Assembly (NCBI GenBank): GCA_938020445.1
Contig: CALIIC010000093.1
Coordinates: 1 to 64,000 of the forward strand
Length of the DNA stretch: 64,000 nucleotides
Reading direction: 5' to 3'
From: an uncultured Flavobacteriaceae bacterium
GTDB lineage: Bacteria > Bacteroidota > Bacteroidia > Flavobacteriales > Flavobacteriaceae
Shown here: piece after piece, positions 33,460-41,616 of the stretch
How positions within the stretch are numbered: position 1 is the first letter of the stretch
Layout: each line of letters opens with the position of its first letter
Notes under the pieces: generated by a model
What the model saw: only the letters and a program-made list of their open reading frames with translations
Databases searched by the model: none
Told to the model about the DNA's origin: nothing
Made by a program: the position numbers and the translations under genes

Positions 33460-33482
33460 CAACTGCCAGCTGCCAACTTAGT
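33460..33482 (+). repeat. Short ACTGNNN array on the ffh side of the four-helix-bundle gene
   Basis: GCA then ACTGCCA, GCTGCCA and ACTTAG (33476-33481). ACTTAG ends three bases before the ffh stop codon (33485-33487), as at 25177 beside rlmF. The flank is an imperfect inverted copy of the 33030 array. Confidence 0.75.
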
Positions 33483-33484
33483 AA

Positions 33485-34822
33485 TTACTTCATCCCCTTC
33501 ATACCGCCCATCATCTGCATCATTTTTTTACCGCCGCCTCCTTGCATCATCTTCATCATCTTGCCCATTTGATCGAACTGTTTCAACAATTGGTTCACTT
33601 CCTGAATGGTTCTTCCACTTCCTTTGGCAATCCTCTTTTTTCGACTTGCATTTAGTTTCGCAGGCGTGGAACGTTCGTCCGGCGTCATTGAATGAATGAT
33701 CGCTTCAATATGTTTAAAGGCATCATCGTCGATATCAAGTCCTTTGAGCGCTTTACCGGCACCGGGAATCATCCCCATAAGGTCTTTGATATTCCCCATT
33801 TTTTTGATCTGCTGAATCTGGCTCAGAAAGTCATCAAAGCCAAACTTGTTTTTGGCGATTTTCTTTTGAATCTTTCGGGCCTCTTCCTCGTCGAACTGTT
33901 CTTGCGCCCGTTCTACCAGAGAGATAACGTCTCCCATACCCAGGATACGATCCGCCATTCGCGAAGGGTGGAACACATCAATAGCCTCCATTTTTTCCCC
34001 CGTTCCTATAAACTTGATCGGTTTATCTACCACAGATTTGATAGAAATAGCGGCTCCTCCACGGGTATCTCCGTCCAATTTTGTTAGGATGACCCCATCA
34101 AAATTCAAAATATCGTTGAAGGCCTTTGCTGTATTTACGGCATCTTGCCCCGTCATTGCATCCACTACAAAAAGGGTCTCTTCTGGCTGTATGGCTTTGT
34201 GAATATCCGATATTTCGTTCATCATCTTCTCATCCACGGCCAAGCGACCGGCGGTATCGATGATAACAACATTATGGCCATTCGCCTTTGCATGTGCAAT
34301 TCCCGCTTGGGCAATGGCAACCGGGTTCTTGTTTTCCTTATCGGAATACACCTCTACGTTTATCTGCCCTCCTACCACATGTAATTGATCAATTGCTGCG
34401 GGGCGGTATACATCACAGGCAACCAATAAAGGGTTTTTGCTCTTCTTCGTCTTTAAAAAATTGGCAAGCTTTCCGGAAAAAGTGGTCTTACCCGAACCTT
34501 GTAAGCCTGACATAAGGATGATCGATGGGGTACCTGAAAGGTTGATACCCTCGGTTTCCCCTCCCATAAGCTCGGTGAGTTCGTCCTTGACGATCTTTAC
34601 CATGAGCTGCCCCGGTTGTAAGGTGGTCAATACATTCTGTCCCAAGGCTTTTTCCTTGACTCGGTTGGTAAATTCCTTGGCTATCTTGAAGTTGACATCC
34701 GCATCCAATAGTGCTCGCCGCACTTCCTTGGTTGTTTCTGCAACATTAATTTCGGTTATTTGGCCATGTCCTTTTAGTACATGAAGGGCCTTATCGAGCT
34801 TTTCGCTTAAATTATCGAACAT
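33485..34822 (-). CDS. ffh: Signal recognition particle protein Ffh
   Basis: This 445-residue protein has the SRP GTPase motifs: GLQGSGKTTFSGKLA (G1), DVYRPAA, DTAGRLAVDEKMM (G3), TKLDGDTRGGAA and FIGTGEKMEAI, followed by a methionine-rich M domain ending MMQGGGGKKMMQMMGGMKGMK that binds signal peptides and 4.5S RNA. Length is normal. It targets ribosomes making membrane proteins to the Sec machinery together with FtsY, which is not in the window. Confidence 0.97.
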   Translation of the reverse strand: MFDNLSEKLDKALHVLKGHGQITEINVAETTKEVRRALLDADVNFKIAKEFTNRVKEKALGQNVLTTLQPGQLMVKIVKDELTELMGGETEGINLSGTPSIILMSGLQGSGKTTFSGKLANFLKTKKSKNPLLVACDVYRPAAIDQLHVVGGQINVEVYSDKENKNPVAIAQAGIAHAKANGHNVVIIDTAGRLAVDEKMMNEISDIHKAIQPEETLFVVDAMTGQDAVNTAKAFNDILNFDGVILTKLDGDTRGGAAISIKSVVDKPIKFIGTGEKMEAIDVFHPSRMADRILGMGDVISLVERAQEQFDEEEARKIQKKIAKNKFGFDDFLSQIQQIKKMGNIKDLMGMIPGAGKALKGLDIDDDAFKHIEAIIHSMTPDERSTPAKLNASRKKRIAKGSGRTIQEVNQLLKQFDQMGKMMKMMQGGGGKKMMQMMGGMKGMK

Positions 34823-34952
34823 CGTCTTACTAGATTTTGAAGAAAAGCAAATTTAAGAATAAGGATGGGAATGAAGGGCGAATGGACTCAAAAATATTGT
34901 GTATCCGTATGCTTCTCGGTTTACCAGGTTGGGAAAGGAACTTCAATAAAAC

Positions 34953-34984
34953 AAAAAAGCGGTTATCAAATGATAACCGCTTTC
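34953..34984 (-). terminator. Intrinsic terminator of the 35034 lipoprotein gene
   Basis: GCGGTTATC-AAAT-GATAACCGC stem with an A run on the left, which reads as a T run on the minus strand. It follows the lipoprotein gene that ends at 35034 and precedes ffh. Confidence 0.85.
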
Positions 34985-35033
34985 GAATGTGGGGCAAAAA
35001 AGGTGTGGGGTATATTTTCGATCGCCCCGTTAG

Positions 35034-36404
35034 CTAATCGCAATTTCTTTCAAACACCAATAATTCTTCCCCGCGTTTTATTTCGAAACGTTCTTCGGCG
35101 CATGAGATGACCGTCCATTCGCCAATGTAATTGGCAACCTCAAGACTTAAATCATTAAAGCTAAGAACACCTTGAGAGACCGACCAGTTTCCTTCATCGA
35201 CCACCGTTTCGTTCGGATTGCGCACATGAATGTTCATATTCGTAAAGTCCCATTTCAAATATTCCAAAAAGGTTCCTTCACCATTCGCGACTTCCCAAAC
35301 ACACTCAGAAAGTTTGCTTGTAATTTGCTCGTCGCTGCATGGCTTTCCCGCATCACAGGCCCTTTCCAAAATAATTCTGTTCCCATCTCCCTTGAACAGT
35401 TTGATCTTGTCCTCGTCTATTTCATAAACGTACCAAACGAGATTAAAATCGATCAGGTCCGCGAATTCCAGATCCAGGACTACTCGCCAATCGGTCACCC
35501 TTGTTTCCCAGGTTCCGGAAATGGTTCCTCCAGCCGGACCTGTGGCAATTGCAGTACCGTCTTCAGAAAAATTTATCAGATATTCCCTGTACTGATCTGT
35601 TTGGTTCTGCGCATCTCTGCGAATATCTTTGACCCACCAAGGACATTCGACCAATAAATTATCAAGACGTTCCTTGGTAAAATCATCATCATTGTAATCA
35701 TCATCATCGTCCTCGTCGCAGGCATCCTTGAACCTGTTGATCGTATCGGCCAAGGACTCGTAGTCGTTGATCGAGATTTTGGTGCCGTCAAAGGCTTCGA
35801 GTTCTATCGGAAAATCGATACCTATCAAATCTTGTTCTCCCAAACCTGCAAAGAACAATCGCAACTCCCGATCACTACTTACGGTAACACTGCCCGTCTG
35901 CTGTGAATTCACATTAAAAGTGAACATAGTCACAGGGTACACAATGTCAACACATTCAATATCTTCATCGCCACCACCTTCGATACAATTTGCTGCCAAT
36001 TCCCGTAATTCTTCAATATTGTTCAAGGTAACTTCCGCAAAATCGGCCAATGTCACCGTTATTGGGAAGATGATTTCCAAAAGATCCGAATCATCCTCAA
36101 TGGCGTCAAAAATCTTTTCTATCAGTTTTAAGTCTTGTTCAGAATTGACCGTAATCTCAATACCTCCTACCTCAACGGTATATGGAAAGCGAATGTTAAA
36201 ACAGCTAGAACCATCGATGATATTATCAAAGGAACCGTCATTTGAAACTGTTCTTTGAATCAGTTGAGCCGTTGTCGAGTTTACAGAAAGGCTCGTCTCA
36301 TCACCTATAATTGGATCGTCGTCCGCGTCTGATTGGCAGGCGGTAAAAGCAAAGGTTGCAACCAGTAGGCCAGTGTACAACAGGGAGTTAAAAAACTTTT
36401 TCAT
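35034..36404 (-). CDS. Repeat-built lipoprotein of unknown function
   Basis: The 456-residue protein has a lipoprotein signal (LVATFAFTACQS, Cys at 23). Residues 68-226 hold four related units: NIRFPYTVEV/ITVNSEQDLKLI, EIIFPITVTL/VTLNNIEELREL, DIVYPVTMFT/VTVSSDRELRLF and GIDFPIELEA/ISINDYESLADT. A poly-acidic linker (DEDDDDDYNDDD, 230-241) follows, then two copies of a domain resembling small lipocalins (about 245-351 and 364-455), each starting with CPWW or CVWE and ending in a Cys-containing strand. It is divergent from the sigma/FecR/TonB cassette and may be part of that system, but this is inferred. Confidence 0.72.
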   Translation of the reverse strand: MKKFFNSLLYTGLLVATFAFTACQSDADDDPIIGDETSLSVNSTTAQLIQRTVSNDGSFDNIIDGSSCFNIRFPYTVEVGGIEITVNSEQDLKLIEKIFDAIEDDSDLLEIIFPITVTLADFAEVTLNNIEELRELAANCIEGGGDEDIECVDIVYPVTMFTFNVNSQQTGSVTVSSDRELRLFFAGLGEQDLIGIDFPIELEAFDGTKISINDYESLADTINRFKDACDEDDDDDYNDDDFTKERLDNLLVECPWWVKDIRRDAQNQTDQYREYLINFSEDGTAIATGPAGGTISGTWETRVTDWRVVLDLEFADLIDFNLVWYVYEIDEDKIKLFKGDGNRIILERACDAGKPCSDEQITSKLSECVWEVANGEGTFLEYLKWDFTNMNIHVRNPNETVVDEGNWSVSQGVLSFNDLSLEVANYIGEWTVISCAEERFEIKRGEELLVFERNCD

Positions 36405-36488
36405 AATGATTTGGAATTTTTCGTTACTTCAATTCTAGAACAACCCACTTAAAAAACACCCTACCCACTTTCCTAAACTTTTTTAAAA

Positions 36489-36496
36489 TATCTTTG
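36489..36496 (+). promoter_or_regulatory. Candidate -10 element upstream of the ECF sigma gene
   Basis: TATCTTTG matches TAnnTTTG and lies about 130 bp upstream of the sigma gene start, in the 220 bp divergent region between the lipoprotein and the sigma gene. No good -33 element is seen, so it is a candidate only. Confidence 0.4.
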
Positions 36497-36625
36497 GGCA
36501 ACTTTGCGTTAGTAAACTGATTCTGCTCCTTATAAAATGGGAGATGAAGATGTTTCATATGTTTTCATATTTTAACACCAACAAGTACTCATTTTTTTTT
36601 TGATTCAACCTTTAAAACCAGCCAA

Positions 36626-37138
36626 TTGGAAGATACTATCCAAGACAATGTTTGTGAAGAATCGGTTTTTGGTTCTATTTTCAAAGCTACTTCAAAAACG
36701 GTTTTTAATTATATTTATTATAAGTTCGGTAACGAAGAAAAGGCCCATGATGCAGTTCAAGAAGCCTTTGTAAAGCTTTGGGAAAACTGTGGCAAGGTGA
36801 GTCCTCAAAAAGCAAAGTCGTTTGTTTACACTGTTGCAAACAATACCTATCTTAATGTAATCAAGGCCGAGAAGGTACGTTTGAAGTATGCCGACAAGCG
36901 CTTAAAGACCACCAACGAGTCTCCAGAATACATTATGGAGGAAAATGAATTTAAAGAAAAACTAGATAGGGCTTTGGGCGATTTGCCGGAAAACCAACGA
37001 ACTACTTTTCTATTGAATCGCATCGACGGAAAGAAGTATGCCGAAATTGCAGAAATGGAAGGCGTAAGTGTCAAAGCAATCGAAAAAAGAATGCACTTGG
37101 CACTGAAAACGTTACGAGAAAAGATCGATGGTATATAA
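36626..37138 (+). CDS. ECF sigma factor (FecI-like)
   Basis: The 170-residue protein has region 2 (TVFNYIYYKFGNEEKAHDAVQEAFVKLWENC) and region 4 (ALGDLPENQRTTFLLNRIDGKKYAEIAEMEGVSVKAIEKRMHLALKTL), the normal ECF layout. The start is TTG (36626); in the upstream direction the frame runs to a stop without ATG, and no ATG follows nearby, so TTG is the only reasonable start. It heads a cassette with a FecR-type anti-sigma factor and a TonB receptor, so it likely drives expression from its own and related promoters when the receptor is occupied. Confidence 0.92.
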   Translation: MEDTIQDNVCEESVFGSIFKATSKTVFNYIYYKFGNEEKAHDAVQEAFVKLWENCGKVSPQKAKSFVYTVANNTYLNVIKAEKVRLKYADKRLKTTNESPEYIMEENEFKEKLDRALGDLPENQRTTFLLNRIDGKKYAEIAEMEGVSVKAIEKRMHLALKTLREKIDGI

Positions 37139-37271
37139 AAAATGTGTTTTCAGGTTGAACGTTCGAAGTTTATGGACGAACAGCAAAAAATGGACGATTT
37201 TGGGTGTTCATCCATTTAAAAGTAGGGTTTTTTACTAACCAGTTGTTATTAAGGAGATAAAGCTGCAGATT

Positions 37272-38183
37272 ATGCAAGAAAATCATTTAGCAAAATGGCT
37301 CAACAATGAGCTGACCGAAGCAGAGCTGACGGAATTTAAAAAGTCTGAGGCCTATGCCACCTATGAGCGCATACGTTCGGTATCGGAGACGATGGAAGCG
37401 CCTAATTTTGACGTGGAGCAAGCGTTGGCCGCCGTTCAAAATCGGCGTGCCCTGCAAAGTACCAAGGTAGTGCAATTACACCCTTTCAAGAAATTCTTGC
37501 GGGTTGCAGCAGCAATAGCTGTCTTGATAACCGGTTCTTATTTTTATCTAAACACCCTTGGAGAAAAGATAAGCACGGAGTATGCCGAGAACAAAGAAAT
37601 TGTACTTCCTGATAATTCTGAAATCTTTTTGAATGCTGATTCCGAAATCTCTTATGACGAAAAGAATTGGGATCGCAAACGTACTATTGAATTACAAGGG
37701 GAGGCTTTTTTCAAAGTGGCCAAAGGAAAACGTTTTACCGTCGAAACCGAAGCGGGTACTATAGCCGTTTTGGGCACTCAATTTAACGTGGAAGGCCGAA
37801 AAGATTTTTTTGAAGTAACCTGCTACGAAGGCTTGGTGAGCGTACTTTTTAACGGTGTCGAAACCAAATTACCCGCCGGAAATTCTTTAATGGCCATTAA
37901 TGGGACATTAGTAGATACTATGACTCCCACCACGGAAGCGCCATCCTGGATCAATAAGGAAAGTGAATTTAAGAGTATTCCACTACGGTATGTTTTAGAC
38001 GAATTTCAGAGACAACACAATATTGTTGTTCGTACAGAAAATGTGGATCTTGATCAACTATATACAGGTACCTTTAGTAATACCGATGCCGACTTGGCAA
38101 TGAAGAGCATTAGTGTTCCTTCCCGAATAAAGTTTAAATTTGAGGGGAATAAAGTGCTATTCTATGCTGAGAATACCCCATAG
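37272..38183 (+). CDS. FecR-family anti-sigma factor
   Basis: The 303-residue protein has a cytoplasmic N-terminus (LAKWLNNELTEAELTEFKKSE), one membrane span (FLRVAAAIAVLITGSYFYL, about 75-93), and a periplasmic FecR domain with LPDNSEIFLNADSEISY, GEAFFKVAKGKRFTVET and VLGTQFNV, followed by a C-terminal domain (LRYVLDEFQRQHNIVV). The upstream AAGGAG at 37251 is unusually clear for this genome, though 15 bp from the ATG. It spans the inner membrane and should hold the sigma factor until the TonB receptor signals. Confidence 0.93.
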   Translation: MQENHLAKWLNNELTEAELTEFKKSEAYATYERIRSVSETMEAPNFDVEQALAAVQNRRALQSTKVVQLHPFKKFLRVAAAIAVLITGSYFYLNTLGEKISTEYAENKEIVLPDNSEIFLNADSEISYDEKNWDRKRTIELQGEAFFKVAKGKRFTVETEAGTIAVLGTQFNVEGRKDFFEVTCYEGLVSVLFNGVETKLPAGNSLMAINGTLVDTMTPTTEAPSWINKESEFKSIPLRYVLDEFQRQHNIVVRTENVDLDQLYTGTFSNTDADLAMKSISVPSRIKFKFEGNKVLFYAENTP

Positions 38184-40689
38184 GTCTTATCTGATCTTTT
38201 CTTGCGTTGTACTTTTCCTGACCGTGTTCTCGACACAGGCGCAGGAAACAGAGACGCGTATTCTTCTTACGAACTACCTGCAACAGATTGAAGCGGACCA
38301 TACCGTCAAGTTTTCATACGTAGATGCGGATATCAGTACTGTAAAAATTGCCCCTCCCAAAAGCACAGTGCTGCAGCAAATTCTAAAGGACATTGAAGTA
38401 CAGACCCAGCTATCTATTCAAAAACTCGACGATCGCTACTATACCATTACCAAAAACAAACGAATTGCGATTTGTGCCCTGGTATTCGATAATTTTGAGG
38501 AAAACACCTTGCCAGGGGCCACGGTAGAAGTCTTAAATACCAACCGTGCCATGGTAACCAATAGTGAGGGCTATTTTTCATTTCAAGATATCCCTAGAGA
38601 TGCCGTACTCCAAATCAAATATGTCGGCTACAAGACGCTCTTTGTAAAAGCGAGCGAACTGGCCGGCAATAGTCCCTGCAAGACCTTATTGTTAGCCTCC
38701 TTTTATCAACAATTGGAAGAAGTGGTCGTCTACAAATTCTTAACAACAGGTCTTATAAAACAGGCAGACGCTAGCATTTTATTGAACACCGCCGAATTTG
38801 GTATTCTTCCGGGAAGCATTGAGCCAGATGTTTTACAAAGCATACAAGCTTTACCAGGTGTTAAAAGTATCGATGAAACCGTATCTGACATCAATATTCG
38901 TGGTGGTAGCAACGACCAGAACCTATTGCTTTGGGATGGTATCAAAATGTATCAGTCCGGTCACTTTTTTGGCTTAATTTCCGCTTTCAACCCCTACCTT
39001 ACCGAAGATGTACTTTTAATAAAGAATGGGGCCAGTGCGACCTATGGGGACGGAGTGAGCGGTATCATAGATATGCGTACGAAAGATGATCTTGAAGAGA
39101 CATTCTTTGGAGGTGCGGGCTTTAACCTTATCAGTGGAGATCTATACGCACAGGTACCCTTAGGATCTAAACTTGCCTTGCAAATTTCAGGACGGCGTTC
39201 GATGACCGATATCATAGACACCCCTACTTACATCGAATTTTCAAACAGGGCATTTCAAGACAGTCCGGCAATTGAGCAAGATGCCGATTTTTATTTCTAT
39301 GATTTTTCAGGAAAACTCTTGTACGATATCAATCAAAAACATCGCCTTCGCTTCAGCTATATTAATATTGCCAATCAATTAAATTATTCAGAGCTAAACT
39401 CAGAGACCAATGAAGCGACGAATAGTAGGCTCGATCAAAAAAATAGCTCTTTCGGCAGTAAGCTAATGAGTGAATGGAACAAGAAATTTAGCAGCCAGGT
39501 AAACCTATACCACACCGTATATACCTTGGATGCGGGGAACGTTTTCCCCGACCCTCAACTCCGATTGGTACAAGTGAATAAAGTGAAAGAAACAGGTCTA
39601 AAACTAGCCACAAATCTAACATTGGCCGAGGATTTTTCGTGGTTGAACGGGTATCAACTTACCGAAACAGGTATCACAAACCAAGCCTTCGTCACCCAAC
39701 CCCCTTTTGAAAGCGACATTAAAAGGGTCATGAGAGCACATTCGGTCTTCTCGGAAATCAGCTACCGATCGCCCGATCGCAAATTGTATACCCGTGGCGG
39801 ACTGCGATTCAACTATTTTCAAAACCCCGAGCTGTTTCAAAAACGTATTTTAGAACCAAGGCTTACCGTAAACTATACCTTAGCAAGGGGGTTAAAGGCC
39901 ATTGCTCAAGGAGAGTTCAAAAGCCAGACAACCAACCAAGTAGTTGATCTGGAGCAAAATTTTCTCGGTGTAGAAAAGAGACGATGGATTATTGCGGATG
40001 GTGAAGATCTTCCCATTACCACCAGCAAACAAGGTGCCGTGGGCATCAATTACGACCAAAAACAATTATACGTAGGCCTTGAAGCCTTCTTCAAAGAGGT
40101 GAAAGGTGTAAGTACGGCCACCCAAGGATTCCAAAATCAAAACCAGTTTAATGGGGAGATCGGACAATACGATGTAAAGGGGATTGAATTTCTAATAAAC
40201 AAAAAAACGGACGATTATAGCATCTGGGGAAGTTATACCTATAATTTTAATAATTACTACTTCCCAACCGCCGTACCACCTGAATTTCCGAACAATCTTG
40301 ATGTGCGCCATACGGCAACTTTGGCAGCGACCTATACCCGCGGACAGTTAAAATTAAGCCTTGGCTTGAATTACCGCAGCGGGAAACCATTTACAGAACC
40401 TTCAGCGGAAAACCCCATTGATAACACCGTATTTCCCAGCCGTATTTTATTCGCCAATGCCAATAGCAGTCGACTACCCGACTATCTCAGAGCTGATTTT
40501 TCCGCGGTGTATGATTTTGAACTAATGACAGGAATAGATGCCTCCGTGGGCGCTTCGGTCCTTAACTTTACAGACAGACGCAACGTTTTTAATACCTATT
40601 ACCGGCTTACTGCTGAAGAAGAAATTGAAAAAATAGAAAGTACTTCATTGGGCCTTACCCCAAATTTTAGCTTTAGAGTACGTTTTTAA
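38164..40689 (+). CDS. TonB-dependent outer-membrane receptor with STN domain
   Basis: From the ATG at 38164 the product is 841 aa with a signal peptide (IFSCVVLFLTVFSTQAQ). An STN secretin/TonB N-terminal domain of about residues 25-95 (QQIEADHTVKFSYVDADIS) allows signalling to the FecR protein, then a CarboxypepD_reg-like domain (FEENTLPGATVEV), a plug (PDVLQSIQALPGVKSIDETVSDINIRGG) and a beta-barrel to the C-terminal Phe. The ATG overlaps the FecR gene by 20 bp. No SusD gene follows, so the receptor is probably not of the SusCD glycan type; the ligand is unknown. Confidence 0.92.
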   Translation: MLRIPHRSYLIFSCVVLFLTVFSTQAQETETRILLTNYLQQIEADHTVKFSYVDADISTVKIAPPKSTVLQQILKDIEVQTQLSIQKLDDRYYTITKNKRIAICALVFDNFEENTLPGATVEVLNTNRAMVTNSEGYFSFQDIPRDAVLQIKYVGYKTLFVKASELAGNSPCKTLLLASFYQQLEEVVVYKFLTTGLIKQADASILLNTAEFGILPGSIEPDVLQSIQALPGVKSIDETVSDINIRGGSNDQNLLLWDGIKMYQSGHFFGLISAFNPYLTEDVLLIKNGASATYGDGVSGIIDMRTKDDLEETFFGGAGFNLISGDLYAQVPLGSKLALQISGRRSMTDIIDTPTYIEFSNRAFQDSPAIEQDADFYFYDFSGKLLYDINQKHRLRFSYINIANQLNYSELNSETNEATNSRLDQKNSSFGSKLMSEWNKKFSSQVNLYHTVYTLDAGNVFPDPQLRLVQVNKVKETGLKLATNLTLAEDFSWLNGYQLTETGITNQAFVTQPPFESDIKRVMRAHSVFSEISYRSPDRKLYTRGGLRFNYFQNPELFQKRILEPRLTVNYTLARGLKAIAQGEFKSQTTNQVVDLEQNFLGVEKRRWIIADGEDLPITTSKQGAVGINYDQKQLYVGLEAFFKEVKGVSTATQGFQNQNQFNGEIGQYDVKGIEFLINKKTDDYSIWGSYTYNFNNYYFPTAVPPEFPNNLDVRHTATLAATYTRGQLKLSLGLNYRSGKPFTEPSAENPIDNTVFPSRILFANANSSRLPDYLRADFSAVYDFELMTGIDASVGASVLNFTDRRNVFNTYYRLTAEEEIEKIESTSLGLTPNFSFRVRF

Positions 40690-40693
40690 CTTT

Positions 40694-41296
40694 CTATTCT
40701 TTTTCACTATACTCCGGGCAATCGATTCGAATATCGGACGGCTGTAATTCTTTTTGCAGCAGATTGCAATAATCGGTTTTACTCTTTTTATCATAAAATT
40801 TGCAGCCATAACACGTACGTTGTACGTTCAGGATACCGGCCTTGTTCAATTGATAGATAAATTTACTGAGCGTTCCAAAGAGGTTCTGCAACTCTTCTGG
40901 CGCTATTTGAAACTGATCTCGCATAGGGTCGGCAAAATTCTCGGTTCGTTTTACCATATCCTTTCCGGCATCGGATAAAAAAATCGTGTAGCTACGGCTA
41001 TCCCTCCCTGAAAAATCTTTTTCAACAAGTTTCTTTTTTTGCAATACCCGAACAGCATCACTTATAGTGGGTTTCGTGACATTGAATTCTTTTGCCAAAT
41101 GGCTTACATTACAAAATGGTGCTTTATGGTAGGCGATGAAAATTAACAATTGAATCTGAATAGGGCTTAGTCCCAACTGCTTCGCCTTGTCCCACAATAA
41201 CACTTTAAACGCTTCCGAAATTCGTTCAAGTCCGGCGATGACCTTTCCCGAAAGATCTTCATTTTGTCTGTTTGGGTCGAAAATTGATGTATCCAT
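40694..41296 (-). CDS. MarR-family regulator with C-terminal cysteine cluster
   Basis: The 200-residue protein has a winged-helix core (LSPIQIQLLIFIAYHKAP, CNVSHLAKEFNVTKPTISDAVRVLQKKKLVEK, then SRSYTIFLSDAGKDMVKR) and an added C-terminal segment with four Cys: CYGCKFY, then DYCNLL and DCPEY. This suggests redox or metal sensing. Operators of matching sequence lie upstream of this gene and of two neighbouring genes, so it is likely autoregulated and controls the thioredoxin-like and exported protein genes. It is convergent with the TonB receptor, 4 bp apart. Confidence 0.9.
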   Translation of the reverse strand: MDTSIFDPNRQNEDLSGKVIAGLERISEAFKVLLWDKAKQLGLSPIQIQLLIFIAYHKAPFCNVSHLAKEFNVTKPTISDAVRVLQKKKLVEKDFSGRDSRSYTIFLSDAGKDMVKRTENFADPMRDQFQIAPEELQNLFGTLSKFIYQLNKAGILNVQRTCYGCKFYDKKSKTDYCNLLQKELQPSDIRIDCPEYSEKE

Positions 41297-41302
41297 ATAA
41301 AA

Positions 41303-41330
41303 AGCCTGTCGAAATTAGTTTCGACAGGCT
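41303..41330 (-). terminator. Perfect 12-bp hairpin (terminator of the DUF2024 operon)
   Basis: AGCCTGTCGAAA-TTAG-TTTCGACAGGCT is a perfect stem; on the minus strand it ends in TTTTT. It lies 7 bp upstream of the MarR start codon, so it could also act on MarR expression. Confidence 0.8.
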
Positions 41331-41350
41331 AAAGTTAGTTATCCTAATCA
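41330..41350 (-). promoter_or_regulatory. Candidate MarR-gene promoter and degenerate operator
   Basis: On the minus strand GATTAGGATAACTAAC is a degenerate form of the TTAGGA-T-TCCTAA palindrome found at 42376 and 42669. It is followed at once by TAACTTTA (41337-41330), a near match to TAnnTTTG. The same operator-then-minus-10 order is seen at the other two sites. Confidence 0.5.
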
Positions 41351-41352
41351 AA

Positions 41353-41613
41353 TTAGTTACAATTTTCCATTTCCAAGATGTCAAAACCATTTTGGGCAAT
41401 GCCTTGGATGACCGTATCGGGGGCATTTTCCATATGACAAAACCGACACTCCTTCGACGATAATGTAGTGCTAGCAAGCCGTTTTCGCAATAGGTAGACT
41501 TTCCCAAAGGCGATTACCTTACTTTCAATCGTGTCGGCAGGCACCAAAATGTCAAAATGCATTGTTTTACCATCGGTTCTTTTTACATACGTATCCCACA
41601 CAGCAACTTTCAT
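41353..41613 (-). CDS. DUF2024-family protein
   Basis: The 86-residue protein opens MKVAVWDTYVKRTDGKTMHFDILVP, the strongly conserved start of the DUF2024 family, and includes a CRFCH motif near residue 57. Function unknown. It starts 4 bp after the stop of the 41617 gene, so the two are co-transcribed, ending at the hairpin at 41303. Confidence 0.92.
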   Translation of the reverse strand: MKVAVWDTYVKRTDGKTMHFDILVPADTIESKVIAFGKVYLLRKRLASTTLSSKECRFCHMENAPDTVIQGIAQNGFDILEMENCN

Positions 41614-41616
41614 AGG

